Assembly (NCBI GenBank): GCA_016934935.1
Contig: JAFGRW010000024.1
Coordinates: 1-64,000, forward strand
DNA length: 64,000 nucleotides
Direction: 5' to 3'
Source of the DNA: Spirochaetota bacterium
Lineage (GTDB): Bacteria > Spirochaetota > UBA4802 > JAFGJZ01
Below the pieces are notes generated by a model. That model was not told the origin of the DNA and did no database searches. It was given only the letters and a program-made list of their open reading frames with translations. The translations under genes and the position numbers were made by a program. The first letter of the stretch is position 1; every line of letters starts with the position of its first letter. Below are positions 1 through 8,397 of the stretch, piece by piece.

Positions 1-85
1 ACTAAAGAACCGCCGTGTACCGAACGGTACGCACGGTGGTGTGAGAGGACGGTAGGTAAAATAATTACCTACCTCCTACTCGATT
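1..85 (+). mobile_element. Group II intron, 3' end only (domains V and VI)
   Basis: Positions 9-40 fold into a domain V hairpin: a 9-bp lower stem (9-17 with 32-40), a two-base bulge (30-31, CG), a 4-bp upper stem and the tetraloop GAAC at 22-25. A G-T wobble (12 with 37) sits in the middle of a CGC triad at 11-13, as in IIC-type introns. Domain VI follows, with the stem GGTAGGTAA/TTACCTACC around 51-75 and the typical end CTCCTACTCGATT at 73-85. The rest of the intron, including any reverse transcriptase gene, lies left of the window. The exact 3' splice point, near 84-85, and the class are inferred. Confidence 0.85.
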
Positions 86-219
86 CGATAAAGAGTTAAT
101 AATTTCGTTTAAATAAAATCTTGATTTAAAAGCTATTGCAATAAGTATGACTTCATAAAAATTTAGAGTTCTGTTTCGCCGGTTTCTTAGCCGTATCGTT
201 ATATGATCGAGGTTTAATA

Positions 220-1503
220 ATGAATGATTTAAAAAATAACGCGTTAAAATATCACAGCGAGCCTGTGCCGGGAAAAATAGAGGTTGTACCATGCAAGCCC
301 TGCAAGACTGCATCTGATCTGTCATTGGCCTATACTCCGGGTGTCGCAAAACCTGTTTTAGAAATTGCTGATAATCCGGAATCGGCATATCAATATACTT
401 CAAAAGGCAATCTTGTAGCGGTTGTATCTAACGGAAGTGCCATACTGGGGCTGGGCAACAAGGGGGCTCTTGCTTCCAAGCCGGTAATGGAAGGCAAGGG
501 TGTGCTTTTCAAAAGATTTGCCGATATTGATGTTTTTGATATCGAGCTTGATACTGCAGATCCAGAAAAAATAATCGAGACTGTTAAAATGATGGAACCA
601 ACATTTGGCGGAATAAATCTCGAGGATATAAAGGCGCCGGAGTGTTTTATCATAGAAGAGAGGCTGAAAAAGCTCTGCTCCATACCTGTTTTTCATGATG
701 ATCAACATGGTACAGCAATAATCTCTACTGCGGGTTTGATAAATGCCCTGGAAATTGCTGAAAAAAATGTGGGCGAAATAAAGGTTGTTTTTAACGGTGC
801 AGGCGCTGCGGGAGTTGCCTGCGCTAAACTCTTTATTAGTTTTGGTGTGCTTCGCGAAAACCTGATAATGTGTGACAGCAAGGGGGTCATCTATAATGGG
901 CGTAAGGAGGGTATGACACCTGAAAAAGAGTATTTCGCGGTTGAAACCGATTCTCGCACCCTGGCGGATGCTTTAAAAGGTGCTGATGTCTTTGTGGGTG
1001 TTTCAGTCAAAGATTGTGTAACACCCGGGATGCTTAAGTCTATGAATTCGACACCTGTAGTATTCGCAATGGCAAATCCTGATCCGGAAATATCTTATGA
1101 AGACGCGATAAGCGCCCGAGATGATGTCATTATGGCTACCGGCCGCAGTGACTATCCTAATCAGATAAATAATGTGTTAGGGTTTCCCTTTATTTTCCGT
1201 GGAGCTTTAGATGTCCGTGCTTCCGACATCACTGAAGGTATGAAGATTGCTGCCGCCAGGGCACTTGCCGATTTGGCAAAAGAGCCGGTTCCTGACAGTA
1301 TTAGCAGAGCTTATGAGGGAAAAAAGTTCAGTTTTGGATCAGAGTATATTGTTCCAAAACCTTTTGATCCGCGTGTAATAGAATGGGTTGCTGTTGCTGT
1401 TGCCAAGGCTGCCTGTGAAGAAAAAATCGCTGCAAAACCGATCAGTGATTGGAATGCTTATTCCGCGCAATTGCGTAAAAGAATGGAGAAGTATTGGAAT
1501 TAA
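220..1503 (+). CDS. Malic enzyme (NAD(P)-dependent, short bacterial type)
   Basis: Oxidatively decarboxylates malate to pyruvate, linking the C4 acid pool to pyruvate with NAD(P)H production in the cytoplasm. Visible are the N-terminal malic domain with the catalytic Tyr in YTPGVAKPV (about residue 38) and the Lys-containing MEGKGVLFK, the metal-binding stretch [11 protein letters not shown] (about 134-144), FHDDQHGT (about 157-164), and a Rossmann NAD-binding domain with GAGAAG (about 194). At 427 residues it lacks the C-terminal phosphotransacetylase-like domain of MaeB. The ATG follows a GAGG at 209-212. It stands alone, 135 bp after the group II intron end. Cofactor preference cannot be read from the sequence. 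Confidence 0.93.
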   Translation: MNDLKNNALKYHSEPVPGKIEVVPCKPCKTASDLSLAYTPGVAKPVLEIADNPESAYQYTSKGNLVAVVSNGSAILGLGNKGALASKPVMEGKGVLFKRFADIDVFDIELDTADPEKIIETVKMMEPTFGGINLEDIKAPECFIIEERLKKLCSIPVFHDDQHGTAIISTAGLINALEIAEKNVGEIKVVFNGAGAAGVACAKLFISFGVLRENLIMCDSKGVIYNGRKEGMTPEKEYFAVETDSRTLADALKGADVFVGVSVKDCVTPGMLKSMNSTPVVFAMANPDPEISYEDAISARDDVIMATGRSDYPNQINNVLGFPFIFRGALDVRASDITEGMKIAAARALADLAKEPVPDSISRAYEGKKFSFGSEYIVPKPFDPRVIEWVAVAVAKAACEEKIAAKPISDWNAYSAQLRKRMEKYWN

Positions 1504-1875
1504 TTACTGGTAATCTCAAATAATTAACTTTTTAACAAGGAACTTGCGAAAAATTCCTTATTATACCTCTTAAACGGCATAGCCGTTCTGTAAATGGTAA
1601 TTTTTCGAAGTTCTCTACTGGTACTTTAGTATCAAAAAACATGCGATTTTGTTGATAATTATCTGGCAATAAATTGAATTTCGGTAATTTCTTTGTATAT
1701 TATAGTCAACAGGTGTTTGTGAAGGGGTTATGTTTTACATGAACAGCCAGGTTTAGAGTTTGTTCAAACCCATCCTTTATAAATTATCTGTTTTAGTTTA
1801 TTATTACAAAAGATATGAACCTGTCTGTTCTGAGGGTTTTCTTTTCCGTGATTGCTTATCACCGGAGGATACCGA
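1504..1875. other. Intergenic region holding repeat copy A
   Basis: No convincing gene lies in these 372 bases. The first part holds a full copy of the intergenic repeat (1519-1614). The rest is AT-rich leader sequence ahead of the regulatory trio that starts at 1876. Confidence 0.6.
1519..1614 (+). repeat. Intergenic repeat, copy A (full length)
   Basis: This roughly 95-bp element matches 63450-63610 nearly base for base once the 64-bp insertion there is removed. Its left part GGAACTTGCGAAAAATT (1539-1555) is an imperfect inverted repeat of its right end, AATTTTTCGAAGTTCTC (about 1598-1614). An internal 6-bp palindrome, AACGGC-ATA-GCCGTT, lies near 1573-1587. The element could fold into a three-way structure. 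It sits downstream of malic enzyme and encodes nothing visible. Confidence 0.85.
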
Positions 1876-2367
1876 ATGAGTGCTGTGGTCTCCATGAGTG
1901 CTTCCATGCCGCCAACCTGGTCGCTTGTAAAAGAGATCAGGAAAAACAGCTCTGAATATCTTCAAAAGGGCTCACATGCGTCTGTCGATTTTGATGCCGT
2001 GATTATGGTTGTTTCAGAGCTGGTTGAAAATGCTGTAAAATATGGTGTCAGGGCTTCTGACGGTACGTGTGTCGATTTTAGCCTGAGTGTTCACGGTTCC
2101 TGTGTACAAATAACTGTAAAAAACGGTATTGAAAAACTTGAAGATTATGAATCTGTAATTTTTGCCCTTGATGCAATTCATGGACCCAGATCCCGTGAAG
2201 AACTATATAGATCGCGTCTTCTGCAAATATATGACTCTCCAATTGATGAAAAGGGGCGTTTGGGGCTCTACCGTATAGCTTACGAGGGGGGGTTTGATAT
2301 TGCCTGCCAACTGGAAAGCGACTTGATAAAGCTGACTGCCTGGAGAGACTTTAACCATGAAGCGTGA
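1876..2367 (+). CDS. ATP-binding regulator, slr1658/anti-sigma-like (HATPase fold)
   Basis: A 163-residue protein with the N-box-like motif SELVENAVKYG (about residues 50-60), typical of the GHKL ATPase fold used by SpoIIAB/RsbW-type kinases. The later G boxes are weak, as in the slr1658 group of regulators. The ATG at 1876 is preferred over a start at 1852 because GGAGG lies at 1864-1868. It overlaps the next gene by 11 bp, and that gene encodes a STAS-like partner, so a partner-switching pair is likely. Kinase activity is not shown by the sequence. What the pair controls is unknown. Confidence 0.75.
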   Translation: MSAVVSMSASMPPTWSLVKEIRKNSSEYLQKGSHASVDFDAVIMVVSELVENAVKYGVRASDGTCVDFSLSVHGSCVQITVKNGIEKLEDYESVIFALDAIHGPRSREELYRSRLLQIYDSPIDEKGRLGLYRIAYEGGFDIACQLESDLIKLTAWRDFNHEA

Positions 2368-2719
2368 TTTATCGGTTGGTTCGCTGCATATAGAACTATT
2401 GCGCGAAAGTCCGGAACAGTTTCGAATGGTATGGCGAGGCCGCAGCGAGGATAGAGATCCTGCCGATTACCTGAATCCTTTTCTTATCTCATCAATTGAG
2501 GTTCTTTCCGATGAGTTGCTCGTTTGTGATTTCAGAGAACTTGAGTATATCAACTCTTCTACTATACCGCCTATACTTCGTATGATAAAAAAGTTGCATA
2601 TTGACGGGAAGTCTGCTAGAATAGTATACGACAGTAATTCATCATGGCAAACGGCATCTTTTACTGCGTTTCGTATTATTACTGATACGATGGATCTGAT
2701 CGAGATTTCGGGAGAGTAG
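2357..2719 (+). CDS. STAS-like regulator, slr1659 superfamily
   Basis: A small (120-residue) soluble protein with the beta-alpha pattern of STAS/anti-sigma antagonist domains. The stretch LLVCDFRELEYINSSTIPPI (about residues 55-74) is the usual DLSGLxYINSxGI region, with Ser-Ser-Thr at the place where antagonists are phosphorylated. It overlaps the upstream ATPase gene by 11 bp and lies 7 bp before the next gene, so the three are surely one operon. By family logic it would be the partner of the upstream ATP-binding protein. The target is not identifiable. Confidence 0.75.
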   Translation: MKRDLSVGSLHIELLRESPEQFRMVWRGRSEDRDPADYLNPFLISSIEVLSDELLVCDFRELEYINSSTIPPILRMIKKLHIDGKSARIVYDSNSSWQTASFTAFRIITDTMDLIEISGE

Positions 2720-2726
2720 GCAGATT

Positions 2727-3953
2727 ATGGCAATAGATAAGGGGTCACTGGATGATTTTAAGTTTTTGAACTCCGTTAGCGAAGATTTCGCGTTGAGTGC
2801 CCAAAAAGTTAACGATTCTTCATTGCAACGTAAGCTTCATACAGAAAATGCTATTGTTTCACTCGAAGATGCCGAAAGAGCCGGTGGCATGCTGCTCAAA
2901 GAGTTGAAAATTGGCAGCAGGGAGAGTATTCTTCTGAGAAGTCGTCACGATGCCATTTTAAATATTTGCCGCATTTTAAAAATGAATCTGGATCGTCAGA
3001 AGATTCTAATAGATAAGCTTTTTACTGTTAAGCCCGGGAATGGTTTTACTGTAAATCATCACTATCTCGATGAACTAGATAGGCTTAGAAAACTATTAAC
3101 ACAGTCGTTATCAAAGGCTTTTGGTATACTAACCGAAATTGTTGCTACTGGTAACGAGATGATACTTCTTGATAAACTTATACAGACGTCAAAAAAATAT
3201 CAAAAAAAAGGGATAATTCGTTTAAAGAAGCTTACATTTACCGCCCTTAAGGATGCCGAAACAGCCATAGAGGGATCGAAACTCAACCATGATCGTGGCG
3301 CCGAATTGATAAACGAAATCAAGAGGATCCCGGATTATGTGGAAGACAAGAACACATTTGCTCTTCGTGCTATTGTTGATATGGCTAACGAGGGTGCCGA
3401 ACTTGCTCTTCATGTGAACAGCAGTTCAAAATCGCAGCTTGAGTTTGCCGAAAAGGTCAATACTTTAACCGGTCAGCTTCATGACGAGTCGCTTCATATA
3501 CGTAAATTGGTTTCCGATAAGCACTCTCTGTTTACGAAAAATAACGAACTAATTTCACAGGTAGCGGTAATTGTTGCTGTAGAGTTCTTTGAATACCTTT
3601 CGGCAATGGATATTGCGCGTCACCTTAAAGAGAACGATGATCTTTATGATCCTGAGGTTATTGAGGCCATATATGATCTTACGGCTTTTGTAGAAAATGC
3701 GTGTGAGGATGTTGAATCTGTTGCCAGTCTCAATTATGATATGACAGAAGCTGTAGCTGTTAACGCGAAAATTGAAGAAAAAACTGTCGAACTGACACAG
3801 AAGGAGACCGGCTGTTTTGATATGACGCGTCATCAGGTCATGCTTATGACCGAAAAGACCCGCTTTCCTATTGATGGATCCGCCCGGAATATCGAAAATG
3901 GACGCAAAGTCAGTGATTATGTTCAACGTCTGTTGGACAGTTTGACTCGGTAA
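2727..3953 (+). CDS. Large soluble helical protein in the slr1658/slr1659 operon
   Basis: I do not recognise this 408-residue protein. It is almost entirely alpha-helical with coiled-coil-prone stretches, and it has no signal peptide, membrane segment or catalytic motif I can name. The heptad-rich, signalling-helix look (for example around residues 215-265) recalls the cytoplasmic part of chemoreceptors, but the conserved receptor tip is absent. It starts 7 bp after the STAS-like gene, with GGCAG upstream. Its position suggests it is the output or sensor component of the ATPase/STAS pair. That role is inference. Confidence 0.7.
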   Translation: MAIDKGSLDDFKFLNSVSEDFALSAQKVNDSSLQRKLHTENAIVSLEDAERAGGMLLKELKIGSRESILLRSRHDAILNICRILKMNLDRQKILIDKLFTVKPGNGFTVNHHYLDELDRLRKLLTQSLSKAFGILTEIVATGNEMILLDKLIQTSKKYQKKGIIRLKKLTFTALKDAETAIEGSKLNHDRGAELINEIKRIPDYVEDKNTFALRAIVDMANEGAELALHVNSSSKSQLEFAEKVNTLTGQLHDESLHIRKLVSDKHSLFTKNNELISQVAVIVAVEFFEYLSAMDIARHLKENDDLYDPEVIEAIYDLTAFVENACEDVESVASLNYDMTEAVAVNAKIEEKTVELTQKETGCFDMTRHQVMLMTEKTRFPIDGSARNIENGRKVSDYVQRLLDSLTR

Positions 3954-4002
3954 ATTAAATCTTTGTACTTGACAAAAACAGCCGTTCGATAATCGTGTTG
4001 CT

Positions 4003-4239
4003 GTGAGATTTGCAAAGGAAAACACTTTTTATCTTATATTGTTTATCATTGTCGGAGCTCTTCTGGGAGGAGCTTTAGGTACGCTTCTGGCGGAAATTCA
4101 TCCGGCACTCGTTTTTCTCAAAAAAAATCTTACAGGGTTTATCGGGGTTAATCTCGATTTTATCCGTTTAGAGGTATCTTTAAGCCTCTCGTCACTTCTT
4201 GGAATAGTTTCAGGAATAGTGATTTTCGCGAAAGCGTAA
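4003..4239 (+). CDS. Small membrane protein, DUF4321 family
   Basis: A 78-residue protein with two hydrophobic segments (about 9-30 and 55-76) and the Gly-rich first helix ending GALLGGALGTLL that is typical of DUF4321 proteins. The start is a GTG with a weak ribosome site. It precedes rpsB by 357 bp on the same strand. The function of the family is unknown. Confidence 0.7.
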   Translation: MRFAKENTFYLILFIIVGALLGGALGTLLAEIHPALVFLKKNLTGFIGVNLDFIRLEVSLSLSSLLGIVSGIVIFAKA

Positions 4240-4596
4240 GGTCGAAAGGCCGGCTGCGCCCGCAGCTATTTCGTCTTTATAGTAATCGGATATTCTTGTA
4301 AGGGTTTTCATTATTATTAAAGATGTATAAATCGGTATTTATTCCGGTTGAACTCAATTCGTTTTTTGATCTTGATTGGTTAAAAAAGAAAGCTATGCGG
4401 CGCGTTATCTGTACGAAGTACGGTTTGAGGTTAGTTAACCCCGGGCGTTTCTTTGTATTATGTTTGGGCTATATTCAGATTTTATCAGAATTTAATTCCG
4501 ATTTTATCAGAATTGTATTCAGATCGTATATGAATTGTGTCCGGACAGACGGTATATCCGTAAAAAATAAAATCAGGTTTAAAAAGGGGGTTTTCA
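4240..4596 (+). other. Long rpsB leader
   Basis: This 357-base gene-free stretch carries a GC-rich inverted repeat near 4253-4268 (GCTGCG/CGCAGC), three 22-bp tandem repeats at 4473-4538, and the GGGGG ribosome site of rpsB at 4586-4590. An open frame at 4323-4703 runs into rpsB in another frame and shows no protein character. Confidence 0.6.
4473..4538 (+). repeat. Three tandem 22-bp imperfect repeats in the rpsB leader
   Basis: Units 4473-4494, 4495-4516 and 4517-4538 each read ATTC-x-GAT, then TTT or CGT, then ATC/ATA-x-GAATT. The first two differ at three positions and the third is more diverged. Each unit is nearly palindromic (ATTCxGAT against ATCxGAAT). The spacing is close to two helical turns, so a protein could bind all three on one DNA face. 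A folded leader RNA is the alternative. The array ends 58 bp before the rpsB start. Confidence 0.8.
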
Positions 4597-5394
4597 TTGG
4601 CTGTTATCACAATGAAAGAGCTCTTGGAATCAGGTGTACACTTCGGTCATCAGACTCGTCGCTGGAACCCCAAGATGCAGCAGTTTATTTTCACATCCCG
4701 TAATGGAATTCATATTATTGATCTTCAAAAGACAATGCAGCGGCTAAAAGCTACATATTCCATTATGAAAGATCTGTCTGAAAAAGGCGGAAAAATTTTA
4801 TTCGTAGGAACAAAAAAGCAGGCACGCGGTGCAGTAAAAGAGTATGCCGAAAAATGCGGCATGTACTACGTTTCCGAGCGTTGGCTTGGAGGTCTTTTGA
4901 CCAACTACAAGACTGTTTCTCAATCGATAAAGCGTCTAAAAAGTCTTCAAAGAATGCGTGATAATGATGACTGGGATGCCGAGACCAAAAAAGAACGTCT
5001 TGAGCTTCAGCGTGAACTTGAAAAGAAAGAGAAATTCTTATCAGGTATCGCAGATATGGATAAGCTTCCAGACGCACTGTTTGTTGTCGATCCAAAGCGC
5101 GAACAAATTGCCGTAAACGAGGCTCATAAGCTTAATATTCCAATTTTTGCTGTTGTTGATACAAACTGTAACCCCGAAGAGGTGGATTATCCTATCCCTG
5201 GTAATGATGACGCAATACGCGCTATTGCGCTTTTCTTGCGTGTCATGGTAGATGCCATCGAAGAGGGGCGTTCGGGTGGAATGTCGGCTGTTGAAGACGA
5301 CTCTGATATGGATGATGATAATGCGGAGGCTTCATCTTCTGATTCTGAAGAATCAGAAGTCGCTGAGGTTTCTGTGGAAGATACCGAAGAGTAG
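4597..5394 (+). CDS. rpsB: 30S ribosomal protein S2
   Basis: A small-subunit ribosomal protein needed for S1 association and initiation. The N-terminus [20 protein letters not shown] and the motif [12 protein letters not shown] are hallmark S2 sequence, and the [18 protein letters not shown] segment is also typical. The start is a TTG at 4597, fixed by the family N-terminus and by GGGGG at 4586-4590. At 265 residues it is slightly long because of an acidic Ser/Glu/Asp tail of about 40 residues after residue 225. It is followed by tsf, the usual order. Confidence 0.98.
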   Translation: MAVITMKELLESGVHFGHQTRRWNPKMQQFIFTSRNGIHIIDLQKTMQRLKATYSIMKDLSEKGGKILFVGTKKQARGAVKEYAEKCGMYYVSERWLGGLLTNYKTVSQSIKRLKSLQRMRDNDDWDAETKKERLELQRELEKKEKFLSGIADMDKLPDALFVVDPKREQIAVNEAHKLNIPIFAVVDTNCNPEEVDYPIPGNDDAIRAIALFLRVMVDAIEEGRSGGMSAVEDDSDMDDDNAEASSSDSEESEVAEVSVEDTEE

Positions 5395-5432
5395 AGCTTA
5401 AAGAAGATTAGCGGGTCTTCTGTTGATTTACA

Positions 5433-5455
5433 CGGCACCTGAATTTCAGGTGCCG
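5433..5455 (+). promoter_or_regulatory. Stable hairpin between rpsB and tsf
   Basis: CGGCACCTG (5433-5441) pairs perfectly with CAGGTGCCG (5447-5455) across a 5-base loop. No T-run follows, so it is more likely an attenuating or mRNA-processing structure in the rpsB-tsf transcript than a full terminator. Confidence 0.7.
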
Positions 5456-5510
5456 CGTAAGATCATAAACACCGTTATAAAAGTGTAATTTAAGGATAGA
5501 GGAGGTAGTT

Positions 5511-6353
5511 ATGGCTGAAATAACTGCATCAATGATAAAAGAACTGAGAGAAAGAACACAGGCTGGTATGCTTGACTGTAAAAAAGCGCTTACCGAATGT
5601 GATGGAGATATGGAAAAGGCCGCCGAATTTTTACGAAAAAAAGGCCTTGCTGCGGCAAATAAAAGAGCCGGACGTGAAGCAAAAGAGGGTCTTGTTTTTA
5701 TCAAGCTTTCTGATGATGGCAAAAAAGGTTCAATTGTCGAGCTTAACTGTGAAACTGATTTTGTTGCTAAAAATGAAGAGTTTCATAATTTGGGTAACAG
5801 GATAACATCCGAGATTTTTGACAACTCTCTAAAAAGCGGAGCTGAAATACCAGCAGCGCTTGATGAGACTATCAAGGGTGCTATTGCCACAACAGGCGAA
5901 AACATGGGCATTGGTTCATTCGATACTATCGAAATTGATAAGGGAGCAATAGCTTCATACATTCATAGTAACGGTAAGATTGGCGTGTTGGTTGCGCTTG
6001 CTTCAGATGCTTCGGACTCGGCTGTTTTGTGCGAACTTGGTCGTGAGCTTGCTATGCAGGCTGCTGCTGCTTTTCCACAATATGTAACTTCAGACGAAGT
6101 GCCTGAGACTGTTAAAGATAAGGAACGCGAAATTTACAAAGAGCAGATGAAAAATTCGGGAAAACCGGAAAATATTATAGACAAGATAGTTGAAGGTAAA
6201 CTTTCAAAATTCTATTCTGATGTTTGTCTGGTTGACCAGGTTTTTATAAAAGATAGCGCGAAAAAGGTTTCCGATGTTGTTAAAGAGTACAGTACTAAGG
6301 CTGGAAGCCCAATAAAAATAGAAAAATTTATCCGTGTTCAAATTGGCGGTTGA
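5511..6353 (+). CDS. tsf: Translation elongation factor Ts
   Basis: The guanine-nucleotide exchange factor that recycles EF-Tu-GDP during elongation. The N-terminal UBA-like domain contains LRERTQAGMLDCKKALTE (about residues 12-29), followed by the signature NCETDFVAKNEEF (about 80-92) that contacts EF-Tu. At 280 residues the length is normal for bacteria. An AGGAGG at 5500-5505 precedes the ATG. Its stop overlaps the start of pyrH (TGATG), which implies translational coupling. Confidence 0.98.
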   Translation: MAEITASMIKELRERTQAGMLDCKKALTECDGDMEKAAEFLRKKGLAAANKRAGREAKEGLVFIKLSDDGKKGSIVELNCETDFVAKNEEFHNLGNRITSEIFDNSLKSGAEIPAALDETIKGAIATTGENMGIGSFDTIEIDKGAIASYIHSNGKIGVLVALASDASDSAVLCELGRELAMQAAAAFPQYVTSDEVPETVKDKEREIYKEQMKNSGKPENIIDKIVEGKLSKFYSDVCLVDQVFIKDSAKKVSDVVKEYSTKAGSPIKIEKFIRVQIGG

Positions 6354-7072
6354 TGATGAGTGAAGCAAACCCTTACAAACGGGTTCTGGTCAAGCTGAGC
6401 GGTGAGGTTCTTGCCGGTTCTGCTTCGGCTGGGCTTGATCCTGAAACTGTAAAAAAGGTTGCCTCTGAAGTCGTCCTTGCCGCTGAAAGCGGTGTTCAGA
6501 TTGCCCTCGTTATTGGCGGGGGCAATATTTTTAGGGGCGGTCTGGGAGAAAGCCTTGGTATGGATCGTGTAACAGGTGATCATATGGGGATGCTTGCAAC
6601 TGTTATTAATTCATTGGCTTTAGCTGACAGCATCTCTTCGGCCGGACGTAATGCGGTTGTTATGACATCTTTTGCCATGGAAACAGTTGCCGAATACTAT
6701 ACGGTACGCAAAGCTTCCGCGCATCTTGCAGATAACAGTATTGTGATTGTAGCCGGTGGAACAGGTAATCCCTATTTTACAACAGATACAGCAGCAACGT
6801 TAAGAGCTGTCGAGCTTAAATGCGATCTTATGATGAAAGCAACAAAGGTTGACGGAGTTTATGATAAAGATCCTGCCAAATATTCTGACGCAAAAAAAAT
6901 TGACAAAATAAGCTATATTGATGTGATTCAGAATAACTTGAGAGTAATGGACTTAACAGCAATATCGCTGTGCATGGAAAACATGCTGCCAATACGTGTA
7001 TTTAATCTGTTTCGTGATAACTGTATTAATGATGCGTTAAACGGACATGCTGGCGGTACAGATATACTTTAA
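6353..7072 (+). CDS. pyrH: UMP kinase
   Basis: Phosphorylates UMP to UDP in pyrimidine nucleotide synthesis. It belongs to the amino-acid kinase fold. Visible are VLVKLSGEVL near the N-terminus, VIGGGNIFRG (about 48-57), the UMP-binding DHMGMLATVINSLAL, and GGTGNPYFTTDTAA (about 137-150) at the nucleotide site. The start is one of two adjacent ATGs (6353 or 6356). The first overlaps the tsf stop. It sits in the classical tsf-pyrH-frr order. Confidence 0.97.
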   Translation: MMSEANPYKRVLVKLSGEVLAGSASAGLDPETVKKVASEVVLAAESGVQIALVIGGGNIFRGGLGESLGMDRVTGDHMGMLATVINSLALADSISSAGRNAVVMTSFAMETVAEYYTVRKASAHLADNSIVIVAGGTGNPYFTTDTAATLRAVELKCDLMMKATKVDGVYDKDPAKYSDAKKIDKISYIDVIQNNLRVMDLTAISLCMENMLPIRVFNLFRDNCINDALNGHAGGTDIL

Positions 7073-7123
7073 TTTGGTTGCTGTATTAAAAATCCGCAAT
7101 AAAAAGGTTTTCGGAGGTTATTT

Positions 7124-7681
7124 ATGGTTAACGATATATTAAAAGATGTAGAATCGAGAATGAGTAAAAGTGTTAAGGCTCTTGAAAAGGAGTTTGTGGC
7201 TATCAGAACCGGACGGGCTAACCCATCTATTCTGGATTCGGTTTCAATAGACGCTTATGGGTCCCCAATGCCACTTAATCAGGTCGCGACTGTATCTTGT
7301 CCGGAGGCTCGTCTGATAATGGTTCAACCATGGGATAAAGGAAATATAGGTGCCATTGAGAAGGCCATTTTAAAGGCCGACTTGAATCTGAATCCTTCAA
7401 ATGATGGTAATGTTATTCGTATTCAGATTCCGGAATTGACCGAAGAGCGTCGAAAAGAGCTGGTGAAACAGGCCAAGAATAAGGCCGAAGATTGCCGGGT
7501 TGCAATACGTAATGTTCGCCGTGACGGAAACGATATGGTTAAAGAGCTGGAAAAAGATAAAAGCATATCTGAAGATGATTCAAAGAAAGAACAGGATAAT
7601 ATTCAGAAGCTTACTGATAAATATACCGAAATGGTCCAAAAACTGACAGATAACAAAGAGAAGGAAATCTTAAGCATATAA
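7124..7681 (+). CDS. frr: Ribosome recycling factor
   Basis: Splits post-termination ribosomes together with EF-G. The 185-residue length is standard. Family signatures are FVAIRTGRANPSILDSV (about residues 25-41), the Pro-rich MPLNQVATVSCPE, and ELTEERRKELVKQAKNKAED (about 105-124) in the long three-helix bundle. A GGAGG at 7113-7117 precedes the ATG. The stop codon overlaps the uppS start (TAATG), so the two are translationally coupled. Confidence 0.98.
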   Translation: MVNDILKDVESRMSKSVKALEKEFVAIRTGRANPSILDSVSIDAYGSPMPLNQVATVSCPEARLIMVQPWDKGNIGAIEKAILKADLNLNPSNDGNVIRIQIPELTEERRKELVKQAKNKAEDCRVAIRNVRRDGNDMVKELEKDKSISEDDSKKEQDNIQKLTDKYTEMVQKLTDNKEKEILSI

Positions 7682-8397
7682 TGCCCTCTTTAAAGGACTC
7701 TGTTAACAAATCCGCGGTTCCCCGTCATATTGCAGTCATTATGGATGGTAACGGCAGGTGGGCAAAAAAACGTGGTTTGCCCAGGGCCGATGGTCATCGA
7801 AAAGGAGCCCTGGTAATCGAGACTTTAATGGACGCGGCCATGGATTTGTCGGTAGGGTGTGTTTCTCTTTATGCGTTTTCTACGGAGAACTGGTCAAGAC
7901 CTTCTACTGAAATTAATGCCTTGTGGGAACTGCTCTGCTCTTTCTTTGCCGAGAAACTGCCGGTTATGCATAAAAAGGGTATTCGCGTTTACCATTCAGG
8001 GTCAAAAAAGAGGCTTCCGGCCCGGGTCTGTTCGGTGATTGATAAAGCGGTTAAGCAGACTGCCGGAAACAAAGGGCTTAAAATGAATTTTTGCCTTAAT
8101 TACGGATCACGACAGGAGATTGTTGACGCGGTTAACAACTGGTCGGCAAAAGCCGGGCCCGGAGAAAAGTTTACTCAAAAAAAAATGGCGCAAAACCTTT
8201 ATGCTTCCGATTTGCCTGATGTTGACCTGTTAATTAGAACCTCGGGTGAGTGCAGAATTAGTAATTATCTGCTATGGCAATGCGCCTATGCCGAATTTAT
8301 TTTCTTAAAGGTACTTTGGCCCGATTTTAAACCGTCTCATTTGTACAGAGCGGTAATCGAATTTCAAAAAAGGAATAGAAGGTTTGGAGGATTATGA
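7681..8397 (+). CDS. uppS: Undecaprenyl diphosphate synthase (cis-prenyltransferase)
   Basis: Extends farnesyl diphosphate with isopentenyl diphosphate units to make the C55 lipid carrier for peptidoglycan and surface glycans. The motif HIAVIMDGNGRWAKKRGLPR (about residues 14-33) contains the catalytic Asp. RADGHRKGA, YAFSTENWSRP and the C-terminal DLLIRTSGECRISNYLLWQ region are all present. The 238-residue length is normal. It is coupled to frr upstream, and its stop overlaps the cdsA ATG by 4 bp. Confidence 0.97.
   Translation: MPSLKDSVNKSAVPRHIAVIMDGNGRWAKKRGLPRADGHRKGALVIETLMDAAMDLSVGCVSLYAFSTENWSRPSTEINALWELLCSFFAEKLPVMHKKGIRVYHSGSKKRLPARVCSVIDKAVKQTAGNKGLKMNFCLNYGSRQEIVDAVNNWSAKAGPGEKFTQKKMAQNLYASDLPDVDLLIRTSGECRISNYLLWQCAYAEFIFLKVLWPDFKPSHLYRAVIEFQKRNRRFGGL

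Noticed and set aside
65-403. Minus-strand frame of 112 codons across the intron end and malic enzyme start
   Set aside because: It lies opposite malic enzyme and the intron terminus, with no ribosome site or family likeness.
3968-3987. TTGACA before the DUF4321 gene as a promoter
   Set aside because: The hexamer is perfect, but no acceptable -10 box occurs at 16-18 bases. The nearest, GATAAT, is only 13 bases away.
4323-4703. Open frame of 126 codons reading into rpsB
   Set aside because: It overlaps the fixed TTG start and first 36 codons of rpsB in another frame, has no ribosome site, and crosses the 22-bp repeat array without protein-like composition.
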